From contig JAHBUV010000001.1 of NCBI GenBank assembly GCA_019637915.1, positions 1,706,565 through 1,770,564 of the forward strand: a stretch of DNA of 64,000 nucleotides, written 5' to 3'. The translations under genes were made by a program, and so were the position numbers. The stretch is from Pseudobdellovibrionaceae bacterium. GTDB taxonomy: Bacteria; Bdellovibrionota; Bdellovibrionia; Bdellovibrionales; Bdellovibrionaceae. Every line of letters starts with the position of its first letter. Within the stretch, counting starts at the first letter, position 1. Below, piece by piece: positions 26,389 through 34,060 of the stretch. The notes below the pieces were generated by a model. That model did not search any database and was not told where the DNA came from. It was given only the letters and a program-made list of their open reading frames with translations.

Positions 26389-27431
26389 TGAACATCCGGA
26401 AGCTGCGGCGAAGAAAGCTTTTGTTTTTCGTTTCCGTGCTCCTCGGCTTCTTCGTTCTCGTCTTCTTCGTGCGCAACCTTCTGGTTTCCGCCCTCCTGGC
26501 TTTCGTCGGCTTCTACCTGATCACGCCCCTGGTGGATCTGCTGGAACGGCGGGGCATGCCGCGCATCACCTCCGTGCTCGTGCCCTTTGTCACGCTGACG
26601 GCGGTTTTTTTCCTCGCGACGCAGTGGCTGCTCCCGTCCTTCGTCAGCCAGTTCGGCTCCCTCAAGGGGGATTTGCCCCGCTACCTGGAGAAAGCCCAGC
26701 GCTTGAGCGTCGAGATCGAGGCTCAGGCGGGGCATTTCCTGCCTCCCGAAACGGCGGCGCGCCTGACGGCCCAGGTGGAGGAACGCCTGCTCCTTTGGGC
26801 TCACCGGATTTTCGAAGGCCTGCCGAACTACGTTTCCGATTCGCTGACGGTTTTGTTCCTGGCGCCTTTTCTGTGTTTTTTCATGCTGCTCGACGGCCGC
26901 TCCCTGGTGCGCCAGCTCCTGGCCATCGTGCCCAATCATTATTTCGAGCTCGTGATGAACCTGCAGCACGAGATCTCGTTTCAGATGGGCGGTTTCATCC
27001 GCGCCCGTTTGCTCGAGTCGCTGATCGTCGGCGTTCTGGTCGCGGCCGGCCTGATGATCATGGATTTCAAATACGCCTTGGTGCTGGCCCTGTTCGCGGC
27101 GGTCCTGAATTTGATCCCTTACGTGGGCCCCGTCATCGGCGCTCTTCCCGCCTACTTGCTGGCTTTCCTGGGCGGCGCGACGTCGGGGGAGTTCCTGGCG
27201 CTCACCGTGATCTACGGCGGCGCCCAGGTGATCGATGCCGCGTTGATTCTGCCCATTCTCGTCGCCAAAATCGTGAATCTGCATCCGGTCACCGTAGTGC
27301 TGTCGATCATGATCGGCTCCCAACTCATGGGTGTTTTGGGCATGATCATTTCGATCCCGGTCACCAGCGCTTTGAAGGTGACGCTTTCCGCTCTGTACCA
27401 GCATCTCACGCAGTTCCGCGACGAGATTTGA
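26388..27431 (+). CDS. AI-2E/PerM family transporter
   Basis: 347 aa polytopic membrane protein of the AI-2E exporter/PerM family, with about seven to eight helices. ALLAFVGFYLITPLVDLLE at the N-terminus, FLMLLDGRSLVRQLL in the middle and the C-terminal hallmark VLNLIPYVGPVIGALPAYLLA are visible. ATG overlaps the previous stop (TGATG). The family covers autoinducer export, sodium/proton antiport and unknown cargo; nothing here resolves the substrate. Confidence 0.9.
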   Translation: MNIRKLRRRKLLFFVSVLLGFFVLVFFVRNLLVSALLAFVGFYLITPLVDLLERRGMPRITSVLVPFVTLTAVFFLATQWLLPSFVSQFGSLKGDLPRYLEKAQRLSVEIEAQAGHFLPPETAARLTAQVEERLLLWAHRIFEGLPNYVSDSLTVLFLAPFLCFFMLLDGRSLVRQLLAIVPNHYFELVMNLQHEISFQMGGFIRARLLESLIVGVLVAAGLMIMDFKYALVLALFAAVLNLIPYVGPVIGALPAYLLAFLGGATSGEFLALTVIYGGAQVIDAALILPILVAKIVNLHPVTVVLSIMIGSQLMGVLGMIISIPVTSALKVTLSALYQHLTQFRDEI

Positions 27432-27444
27432 CGGCGCGTCCGTG

Positions 27445-27474
27445 TTGACATTTTCAGCGGCCTCGACCTAAGAT
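27445..27474 (+). promoter_or_regulatory. Sigma-70-like promoter for bamD-like gene
   Basis: TTGACA (27445-27450), 18-base spacer and TAAGAT (27469-27474). The -10 ends nine bases before the ATG at 27484, predicting transcription start about three bases upstream of it and so a near-leaderless message. No ribosome site precedes the ATG. Confidence 0.6.
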
Positions 27475-27483
27475 CAGCCCCAG

Positions 27484-28212
27484 ATGCTGCGAGTCATAAT
27501 TGCCCTCTTTTTGATGTCGTCTTTGTTGGCCTGCTCGAGTGTGGAAAAAAAATCCGACACGCCGGAAGGTCTGTTCTCCATCGCGCAGGAGCTGGAGGAA
27601 AGCGATCGCTACGAACTGGCGATCCTGCGCTACAACGACGTGAAAAACAAATTCCCCTACAGCTCGTGGGCGACCAAGGCGGAACTCGCCATCGCCGATG
27701 TCCATTACAAAGCCGAGTCCTGGCCGGAAGCGCAGGTGAGCTACCAGGCTTTCCGCGAGCTGCACCCGACTCATCCGCAGATCGCTTACGTCGTGTTCCG
27801 CCTGGGCATGAGTTATTACAACCAGATGCCGGAAACCGTGGACCGCGACCTGACCCTGGCGAAGGACGCCATCGATTCCTTCGACGAGGTGATCCGCCGC
27901 CACCCCGGCTCCGAGTACGCCGCCGAGGCCCGCGAAAAAAAAGAGGACAGCCTGAAGCGCCTGGCCGGCAAGGAAGAGTACATCGCCGATTTTTATTTCA
28001 AGCGCGGTTTTTACGGGGCGGCCCTGCCCCGTTACGAGGGCCTGCTCCGGAATTACCCCAATCTGGGTTTTGACGCCAAGGCCCTGTCCCGCGCGGCGAT
28101 CGCCGCCAACAAGGCGGATCACAAAGAAAAAGCCCGCGAATACCTGCAGCTGTTGAAAGGCAAATTCCCCGACAGCTCCGAACTCAATGCCGCCCGGCGG
28201 GAGATCGAGTGA
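27484..28212 (+). CDS. bamD: BamD-like outer-membrane assembly lipoprotein
   Basis: 242 aa lipoprotein (lipidation Cys17 in SSLLACSS), with TPR repeats that hold outer-membrane beta-barrel precursors in the BAM complex. NKFPYSSWATKAELAIADVHY, AFRELHPTHPQIAYVVFRLG and RHPGSEYAAEA match the YfiO/BamD pattern. The canonical family length is 240-250. Preceded by a good sigma-70-type promoter nearly on top of the ATG. The next TPR gene overlaps the stop by four bases. Confidence 0.88.
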   Translation: MLRVIIALFLMSSLLACSSVEKKSDTPEGLFSIAQELEESDRYELAILRYNDVKNKFPYSSWATKAELAIADVHYKAESWPEAQVSYQAFRELHPTHPQIAYVVFRLGMSYYNQMPETVDRDLTLAKDAIDSFDEVIRRHPGSEYAAEAREKKEDSLKRLAGKEEYIADFYFKRGFYGAALPRYEGLLRNYPNLGFDAKALSRAAIAANKADHKEKAREYLQLLKGKFPDSSELNAARREIE

Positions 28213-28934
28213 TGCAATCCATGTCGGACGAAATGCTCGTTGAAGCCCGCTCCGCCTTCCTGCGCGGCGATGACCGCACCGCCGAGCGCCTGCTGCAACA
28301 ACTTCTCTTGAGCAACGGCCGCAATCCCGAGATCCACCAGATGCTGGCGACCATCTGTTACAACCAGGGGAAATTCAGCAAGGCCATCCAGCATTTCAAA
28401 CGCGCCCTCGAGATCGATCCGGCCTACACCGACGCCAGCGTCGGCCTGTCCATCATCCTGAACGACCTCGGCAAGTACGATGAAGGCCGCCGCATTTTCC
28501 AGGAGGCGCAAGAGCGCCTGGACAAGATGAAAGGCCGGCCGGACCCCTGGGTCGACGAAAAGATCGCCTCGAAGCACGAGGAACTCGCCGATCTTTACAG
28601 CCAATACCACCGTTACCAGGAAGCCCTGGAGCAGCTCTTCAAGGCTCAGAAACTCACGACCCGCAAGGCGGAGATCACCATGCGCATCGCCGACGCCCAC
28701 GTGCATCTGGGGCAGACGGACCGCGCCATCAAGGATCTTCGCGCCCTGGTGCGCGAGTACCCGCATTTGGTCCCGTCCCGCCTGAAACTCGGCCTTGTTC
28801 TGTATAATTCCAACAACATTGCTGAGGCCGTCGAACAGTGGGAGAATGTCCTGATCCGTGACCCGGAGAATCCCGAGGCCTTGCGCTACCTGAAAATGGC
28901 CCAAGCCGCCGGGATCACCTCTCTCGGACTGTGA
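28209..28934 (+). CDS. Tetratricopeptide repeat protein
   Basis: 241 aa made of roughly six TPR units: LRGDDRTAERLLQQLL, TICYNQGKFSKAIQHFKRAL, LSIILNDLGKYDEGRRIFQEA, YSQYHRYQEALEQLFKA, HVHLGQTDRAIKDLRALV and LGLVLYNSNNIAEAVEQWENV. No signal peptide, so cytoplasmic. The ATG overlaps the BamD stop. Probably an assembly scaffold coupled to BamD; no specific partner visible. Confidence 0.85.
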   Translation: MMQSMSDEMLVEARSAFLRGDDRTAERLLQQLLLSNGRNPEIHQMLATICYNQGKFSKAIQHFKRALEIDPAYTDASVGLSIILNDLGKYDEGRRIFQEAQERLDKMKGRPDPWVDEKIASKHEELADLYSQYHRYQEALEQLFKAQKLTTRKAEITMRIADAHVHLGQTDRAIKDLRALVREYPHLVPSRLKLGLVLYNSNNIAEAVEQWENVLIRDPENPEALRYLKMAQAAGITSLGL

Positions 28935-28945
28935 AAGGAATCGCC

Positions 28946-29464
28946 ATGGGACAAATCAAAGACGACATGATGCCCTTCCTCACCCGGAAAGAGATCGACG
29001 CCCTGGTCACGCGGCTGGCGCGCCAGATCGAAGCCGACTACGAGGGGCGCGACATCGTTTTCATTTGCCCTTTGCGCGGCTCGATTCACCTGACGGCGGA
29101 CCTCATGCGCAAGGTGGACCTGCCCCAGCAGGTGGATTTCGTCGACGTGAAAGCCGTTGAAAAAGGCGGCGCCATCAAGATCGTCAAGGACATCTCGGTG
29201 AACATCGCCGGCAAGCACGTTTTGATCGTGGAAGAAGTCATCGACACCGGGCGCACCTTGAGTTTTCTGCGCAACCGCCTGTTCGCCTCGGCCCCGGCCT
29301 CTTTGAAGATCGTCACCCTGCTCGACAAGCCCGCCCGCCGCGAGCTGCCCATCAAGGCCGATTACATCGGCAAGACCATCGATGACCGCTACGTCGTCGG
29401 TTACGGCATGGACAGCGAAGAGCTGGGCCGGAATTACCCTGAAATCTACAATCTGAAGAACTGA
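28946..29464 (+). CDS. hpt: Hypoxanthine phosphoribosyltransferase
   Basis: Salvages hypoxanthine or guanine with PRPP. 172 aa. IVFICPLRGSIHLTADL, the PRPP loop VLIVEEVIDTGRTL, ADYIGKTIDDRYVVGYG and the terminal ELGRNYPEIYNL are the HPRT hallmarks. A GTG at 28931 would overlap the TPR gene, but ATG 28946 is favoured because aagga stands seven bases upstream of it. It lies at the end of the run starting at 25058. Confidence 0.93.
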   Translation: MGQIKDDMMPFLTRKEIDALVTRLARQIEADYEGRDIVFICPLRGSIHLTADLMRKVDLPQQVDFVDVKAVEKGGAIKIVKDISVNIAGKHVLIVEEVIDTGRTLSFLRNRLFASAPASLKIVTLLDKPARRELPIKADYIGKTIDDRYVVGYGMDSEELGRNYPEIYNLKN

Positions 29465-29471
29465 GGCTCCG

Positions 29472-29546
29472 TCAGCTGACGGCGACGTTCACGAGAAAAA
29501 GAATGACGACGCTGACGGCGTAAAGTGCCAAAAGTTGCTTGGACAT
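29472..29546 (-). CDS. Small 24-residue membrane peptide
   Basis: A 24-codon frame, MSKQLLALYAVSVVILFLVN then VAVS, which is almost wholly one membrane helix. The ATG has gggag seven bases upstream. It converges on hpt, which ends seven bases away. The size is compatible with KdpF/YnhF-type small proteins, but no family is recognised and coding is unproven. A perfect 14-base palindrome (29469-29482) straddles its stop. Confidence 0.42.
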   Translation of the reverse strand: MSKQLLALYAVSVVILFLVNVAVS

Positions 29547-29735
29547 AAGTTCGCTCCCCCAGGACGATTGTGAGGGAGTCTTTAAACCCGCGTCAAGCCT
29601 TTGATACGGGCTTTTTTGACCAAAGTCTGGTCGACAGCGTCTCAGGTTGGGACGAAGTCTGACCAAAAAACCGACGTTTCCCCTCCAGAAAATCCCCCGA
29701 CCTACCGATAGGGACGGAAGAAAGGGGGGACTTTC
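29547..29735 (+). promoter_or_regulatory. Leader of the Tad/Flp operon with GACCAAA repeats
   Basis: 189 bases upstream of the pilin gene. GACCA (29618-29622) and TGGTC (29628-29632) form a dyad with a five-base centre, and GACCAAA recurs at 29661-29667, 43 bases on. A gggggg ribosome site precedes the pilin ATG. No clear -35/-10 pair is recognised; these repeats are candidates for pilus-operon regulation. Confidence 0.4.
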
Positions 29736-29927
29736 ATGAACCAAATCAAGTCCTTTTCCAAGCGTCTTCTGAAGAACACAAAAGGTCAGGGGATGGTGGA
29801 ATACATTCTGTTGCTGGTGGTGGTCGTCGCGATCGTGATGGCGATGAAAACTCCGCTGACGAAATACGCCGCGGATTACATCGAGCAGCTGAACGGAAAA
29901 ATCGGCAACGTTTTCAACAGCAACTAA
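29736..29927 (+). CDS. flp: Flp-type class IVb pilin
   Basis: 63 aa. The leader ends KG and processing gives QGMVEYILLLVVVVAIV with Glu at mature position 5, then a single hydrophobic helix and a short polar tail. This is the Flp pattern of the Tad system. It heads the pilus operon, followed five bases later by a second pilin-like protein. It is the likely major pilus subunit, to be cut by a prepilin peptidase not found in the window. Confidence 0.9.
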   Translation: MNQIKSFSKRLLKNTKGQGMVEYILLLVVVVAIVMAMKTPLTKYAADYIEQLNGKIGNVFNSN

Positions 29928-29933
29928 GGAAAC

Positions 29934-30122
29934 ATGACGATCGAATACGTCCTCCTTCTTTTTGTGGTTTTCTGCATCGGGCTCAAGTCCTTCATGAGCG
30001 CGCCGAAAGACGCGTTCCTGAACTCGGGCCCGAAGCTCGGCGCGCGCATCGAGAAACAGCTCGTGACCGGCCGGGATTTCTCATTGAACCACAGTGTGAA
30101 GTGGTCGTCGGATCAGAGGTAA
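29934..30122 (+). CDS. Second pilin-like protein without a leader
   Basis: 62 aa that begins MTIEYVLLLFVVFCIGLKSF: the Glu-Tyr motif of a mature Flp pilin sits at residue 4, with no leader peptide ahead. After about residue 20 the sequence is hydrophilic (GPKLGARIEKQLVTGRDFSL). It may be a minor subunit that needs no prepilin processing. Starts seven bases after the pilin stop; aagga upstream. Confidence 0.7.
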   Translation: MTIEYVLLLFVVFCIGLKSFMSAPKDAFLNSGPKLGARIEKQLVTGRDFSLNHSVKWSSDQR

Positions 30123-30126
30123 GGTC

Positions 30127-30378
30127 ATGGGGCGGATGATTCGTAACCGCCGCGGACAGTTCGTGATCGAGGGCATCCTCCTCATGGTCGTCATGCTGGG
30201 TGTTTTCATCGTCACGACGAGACTGATCCGCGAAAACGAAGTCGCCACCCGCATGGTCACGGGCCCCTGGTCGAAAGTGGCCGGCATGACCGAAAACGGC
30301 GTTTGGAGCGAAGCCAACAACGCCACCCGCCGCAAGCATCCCAACAATTTCGAACGCTTTTTCACCTCCAAGGAGTGA
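30127..30378 (+). CDS. Pseudopilin-like small protein
   Basis: 83 aa. RNRRGQFVIEGILLMVVMLGVFIVTTRL shows a G|xxxxE prepilin-type site with Glu at mature +5 and one helix, then a polar C-terminus (GPWSKVAGMTENGVWSEA). No close family recognised. Four bases after the previous stop and overlapping neither neighbour; probably a TadE/TadF-type minor pilin of this operon. Confidence 0.7.
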   Translation: MGRMIRNRRGQFVIEGILLMVVMLGVFIVTTRLIRENEVATRMVTGPWSKVAGMTENGVWSEANNATRRKHPNNFERFFTSKE

Positions 30379-30383
30379 CGGCC

Positions 30384-31055
30384 GTGTCATTCTTCAGGAA
30401 CCGCTCCATGCGACGTTTGAAGGACAACCGGGGGATTCTCTCGGTCGATTTCCTTTTCGCGATGACCATGGCGGCCGTTCTTTGCATGATGATGTTCGCC
30501 TTCACCACGACCCTGGCGATGATCGAGATCACCCAGTACGTCGCCTTCTCCACGGCCCGCGCCCACGCCGCGGCCCACGAGGACCAGGACCGCCAGATGG
30601 CCCTCGGCCAGGCGAAGTTCAATTCCTTCAACAACAGCAAACTCTTCCCGGCCCTTTCCCCCCTGCTCGGCAACGGCTGGTTCGAGATCGACCCGAAATC
30701 CCTGGACATCCGGGGCGGCGGCCGCGGCGGCGCCACCTTCGACGAGGACTACGGGCAAGGCGCGCAGGACGCCCTTCCCCACGAGGGCGTGCGCTTCCGC
30801 TTCCACGCGAAAATCCTGAAGATGAACCTGCCCTTCATGGGCGCCATCACCGACGAAGAGGACTTCGGCACCTGGGTGACGGGCTTCATTTTCCGCGAGC
30901 CCAGCGCGGAAGAATGCCGCAAGACCATGGAAGTGGGCATCCGCTACCAGGCCATCAAAAAGCTCGACCGCATGAATCGCTTCGAGCGCGCCGTGTCCAT
31001 CCCCTACAGCAAGGGCGACCAGGCGTACTTCCCCATGGAGGACAACGGATGTTGA
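30384..31055 (+). CDS. TadE-like pseudopilin
   Basis: 223 aa from GTG 30384, chosen because aaggag stands eight bases upstream; an ATG at 30408 is the alternative. The N-terminus DNRGILSVDFLFAMTMAAVL has a G|xxxxD prepilin-type junction followed by one helix, and the rest is extracytoplasmic. The TadE/TadG minor-pilin role is inferred from position and this N-terminus. Its last seven bases overlap the next gene. Confidence 0.7.
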   Translation: MSFFRNRSMRRLKDNRGILSVDFLFAMTMAAVLCMMMFAFTTTLAMIEITQYVAFSTARAHAAAHEDQDRQMALGQAKFNSFNNSKLFPALSPLLGNGWFEIDPKSLDIRGGGRGGATFDEDYGQGAQDALPHEGVRFRFHAKILKMNLPFMGAITDEEDFGTWVTGFIFREPSAEECRKTMEVGIRYQAIKKLDRMNRFERAVSIPYSKGDQAYFPMEDNGC

Positions 31056-31537
31056 AAAAGCTCCGACCCTTCCGGGACCAAAAGGGACTGGCGACCATCG
31101 AGATGATCCCGATCATGATCGTGATCGCGATCCTCCTGAACTTCGCTTTGGGTTTTTTCGGCGTCATCCACACCGGGATCCTGAACTCCATCGCCGCCCG
31201 CAACTACGCCTTCGAGACCTTCCGCCACCGCACCAATCTGCTGTACTTCCATGACGTTCGCGGGGAAGGCCATTACAAAACCCAGAACACGCGCGCCCAC
31301 GGCATCGCCAGCGAGAACCGCAGCGGCGGCGACACCCAGTCCGTGGCGACGACCCGGCCCATCGGCTTCGGCATGAACCCCGAGTCCAGCGGCGGCCAGG
31401 ACGTCCATGAGTCCGGTTCCAACAACCGAGGCATTTTCAGCATCGTGGAAGGTCAACGCAACCAGGACATCAGCACCTCGCCGGTCTGGCTCAGACCAAT
31501 GTACGGGATTTGTCTGAATGCGAAATGCAGCCGATAG
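31049..31537 (+). CDS. Second TadE-like pseudopilin
   Basis: 162 aa. DQKGLATIEMIPIMIVIAIL has the prepilin junction G|xxxxE and a single helix, then a hydrophilic domain containing FRHRTNLLYFHDVRGEGHYK and a Ser/Gly-rich ESGSNNRG stretch. It overlaps the preceding TadE-like gene by seven bases, so both are probably made in step. Closest to minor pilins of Tad systems; no more exact match is visible. Confidence 0.7.
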   Translation: MLKKLRPFRDQKGLATIEMIPIMIVIAILLNFALGFFGVIHTGILNSIAARNYAFETFRHRTNLLYFHDVRGEGHYKTQNTRAHGIASENRSGGDTQSVATTRPIGFGMNPESSGGQDVHESGSNNRGIFSIVEGQRNQDISTSPVWLRPMYGICLNAKCSR

Positions 31538-31560
31538 GGTTCAGCAGGGGGAAGTGACGA

Positions 31561-32448
31561 ATGGGAAATGAAACACGCAATCTCTGGCTCTCCATCGGCG
31601 CCGGCGTTTTCGCCACCTTTTTGCTTTACAGCTACTCCCAGGAAAAAAAGGCCGAGTACGACAAGAAATTCGGGACCACCAAGCGCGTGATCGTGGCGAA
31701 GGAAGACATCGCCGAGATGCAGACCATCTACGACACCATGGTGGAGGCCGTGGAAAAACCGGCGGATTTCGTGGAACCCGAAGCCGCCATCACCACGGAA
31801 GAGGTGGTCGGCAACGTCGCCGCCATCCCGATCAAAAAAGGCCAGCAGATCGTCAAAAACAAATTGCACACGCCGGGCCCCGACACCGGGATCTCCCAGC
31901 AGGTCGCGCCCACGAAGCGCGCCATCGCCATCCCCATCGACGAGATGCGCGCCGTCGCCAAGCTCATCCGCCCCGGCGACCGCATCGACATCCTCGCCGC
32001 CGTGGACATCGGCAAGGGCGTCAACCAGGAGAGGAAAGTGCAGACCCTCATGCAGGACGTGGTCGTCCTCGCCACCGGCGTCTCAATTGTGAACAACATT
32101 CCCCGCGTATTCGAATTGGATGCCTCCGGACGCAATTTGATACAAACCACGCTGACAGGGGACACGAAATATACGACAATCACAGTTGAGGCGGATCCCA
32201 AACAGGTACAGGATCTGGTGTACATCCTGTCCACGGCTCCCGGTAACTTGTTCTTCAGCTTGAGAAATCCCAACGACCGGAACCTGCCCCGATACCCGGC
32301 GTCCACCGTCGGGAGCATCGTCGGCAACGAGCTGCCCGCGGCTCCGCCCGTGGTGATCCCGCAGGCGCCCATCCAAGTGGCGCCTCCGGCTCCCGCGCCG
32401 AGTGCACCGAGAACGCCGCCGAAGCGCAACGGGTTCAGGACTCTATGA
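31561..32448 (+). CDS. cpaB: Flp pilus assembly protein CpaB/RcpC
   Basis: 295 aa inner-membrane-anchored periplasmic protein with an SAF domain. Signal anchor near 10-25, then TKRVIVAKEDIAEMQTI, IPIKKGQQIV and TKRAIAIPIDEMRAVAKLIRPGDRID, the CpaB core. A Pro/Ala-rich tail (about 265-290) ends it. Bases about 32080-32260, coding PRVFELDASGRNLIQTTL onwards, are noticeably more AT-rich than the rest of the gene. The stop overlaps the frame of the next gene by four bases. Confidence 0.9.
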   Translation: MGNETRNLWLSIGAGVFATFLLYSYSQEKKAEYDKKFGTTKRVIVAKEDIAEMQTIYDTMVEAVEKPADFVEPEAAITTEEVVGNVAAIPIKKGQQIVKNKLHTPGPDTGISQQVAPTKRAIAIPIDEMRAVAKLIRPGDRIDILAAVDIGKGVNQERKVQTLMQDVVVLATGVSIVNNIPRVFELDASGRNLIQTTLTGDTKYTTITVEADPKQVQDLVYILSTAPGNLFFSLRNPNDRNLPRYPASTVGSIVGNELPAAPPVVIPQAPIQVAPPAPAPSAPRTPPKRNGFRTL

Positions 32449-32480
32449 ACACCGGGCTCCAAGCGGCGAGGGGGGGTTTG

Positions 32481-33974
32481 ATGAAGCGTCTGTCACGCTC
32501 GTTCGTGCTGTTTTCCTTTCTGTTCACGGCGGCGAACGCCTCCGCGTTCGAGGACCTGGACGCGGGGACTTACCGCACGAAGCAATACATCAGCCTCACG
32601 ATGACCCTCGAACAGGACGTGAAACTGCCGCCGCTACCCCCCGAGGTGGAATTCAAGGGCAATTTCCGCAGCTACACGTCGGCCCTTTACGACAAGCAAT
32701 TGGGCGTGATCCGCTTCATCCCCAAAAAAGAAGGTTTTTCCACCCTCACCATCCATGACAAACGCAACGGCCGCATGGTCGCCGAGTACCGCATCGACGT
32801 CCAGCGCAACAAGCTCGACAAGGTCGTGCGCGAGGTGCGCGCCCTGCTGGGCGACATCGAAGGCATCTCCATCAAAGTCGTCAACAACAAGGTGATCGTC
32901 GACGGCCAGGTGCTGCTGCCGAAGGACCTGGTGCGCATCACCAACGTCATCACGCAATTCGGCGACGCCGCGAGCCTCGTCACCCTGAGCCCCCTCGCCC
33001 AGAAAAAAATCGCCGAATTCATCTCGCGCGACATCAACAACCCGGAGATCGAAGTCCAGGCGGTGAACGAAAAGATCATCCTGAAAGGCTTCGCCAACGA
33101 CGATGACGAGCGCGTGCGCGCCGAGATCATCGCCAAAACCTACCTGCCGGACCTGTTCGTCGACCCGAACGCGGAAAAAGCCGGCGTGAAAACCCGCAAG
33201 CCCGCCAACGACGGCGTCATCAACCTGATCCAGGTGAAGGAAAAAGCCCCGGGCCCGCCGCCGAAGATGATCCAGCTGGTCGTGCACTTCGTCGAGCTCA
33301 ACAAAGAGTACGGCAAGTCCTTCCGCTTCCAGTTCACCCCGGAAATCAACGACGGCAGCGGCGTGCAGTTCATGACCGGCTCCAACGGCGGCGGCGTCAT
33401 GAGCCAGATCTCCGGCACGATCTCGAACCTGCTCCCGAAGCTCAACTGGGCGAAGAGCCACGGGCACGCGCGCGTCCTTGAAAGCACCAGCCTCATCGTC
33501 CAGGACGGCAAACAAGGCACGGTCAACCAGACGACGAGCTTCCCCGTCCCCACGCCGCCCACGACCCTGGGGGCCGCGCCCACCTACACCTCGATCAAAG
33601 TCGGGATCGATTCCCAGATCACCCCGGTCCTGCTCGGCGAGCGCTCCGGCAGCGTGAAGATGGACATGAAATTCTCGGTCAGCAACATCGTCGACTTCTC
33701 ATCGGGGATCCCGATCACCGCCGAGAACAACATCACGACGACGATCACCGTCCGCGACCGCCAGAGCGCCGCGGTCGGCGGCCTGATCCGCAACACCGCC
33801 TCGACGGCCTACAACCCGCCGAGCGGCGCGAAGAACCCGATCATCAGCCTGTACGCCTCGAAGCAGTTCCAGCGCAAACAGAGCCAGTTCGTCGTTTTCG
33901 TCACGCCCGTGGTGAAAACCTCGGCCAGCGCCGGATCCGAGCAGATCAAGAAAAAGTTCCGCCTGCACGAGTGA
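32481..33974 (+). CDS. cpaC: Flp pilus outer-membrane secretin CpaC/RcpA
   Basis: Outer-membrane pore for the pilus. From ATG 32481 the signal peptide is MKRLSRSFVLFSFLFTAANA; an in-frame ATG at 32445 would place a 12-residue extension before it. A BON/N0 region with VVNNKVIVDGQVLLPKDL (about 130-150) is followed by the secretin domain: QDGKQGTVNQTTSFPVP, GIDSQITPVLL and GGLIRN with SQFVVFVTPVV at the end. 497 aa is typical. Confidence 0.93.
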   Translation: MKRLSRSFVLFSFLFTAANASAFEDLDAGTYRTKQYISLTMTLEQDVKLPPLPPEVEFKGNFRSYTSALYDKQLGVIRFIPKKEGFSTLTIHDKRNGRMVAEYRIDVQRNKLDKVVREVRALLGDIEGISIKVVNNKVIVDGQVLLPKDLVRITNVITQFGDAASLVTLSPLAQKKIAEFISRDINNPEIEVQAVNEKIILKGFANDDDERVRAEIIAKTYLPDLFVDPNAEKAGVKTRKPANDGVINLIQVKEKAPGPPPKMIQLVVHFVELNKEYGKSFRFQFTPEINDGSGVQFMTGSNGGGVMSQISGTISNLLPKLNWAKSHGHARVLESTSLIVQDGKQGTVNQTTSFPVPTPPTTLGAAPTYTSIKVGIDSQITPVLLGERSGSVKMDMKFSVSNIVDFSSGIPITAENNITTTITVRDRQSAAVGGLIRNTASTAYNPPSGAKNPIISLYASKQFQRKQSQFVVFVTPVVKTSASAGSEQIKKKFRLHE

Positions 33975-34060
33975 GCCCGCGGGGCCGGAGTTCTCGACCT
34001 CGGCCCTGTCTAAATTCGACACTTTTCCGCCGATAATCAGCCAGGGAGGTTCGTCTGGCA

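Noticed and set aside
33975-34060. Terminator or attenuator between cpaC and the CpaE-CpaF gene
   Set aside because: A weak ggccg/cggcc stem is present but there is no T-tract, and the genes are clearly one operon.
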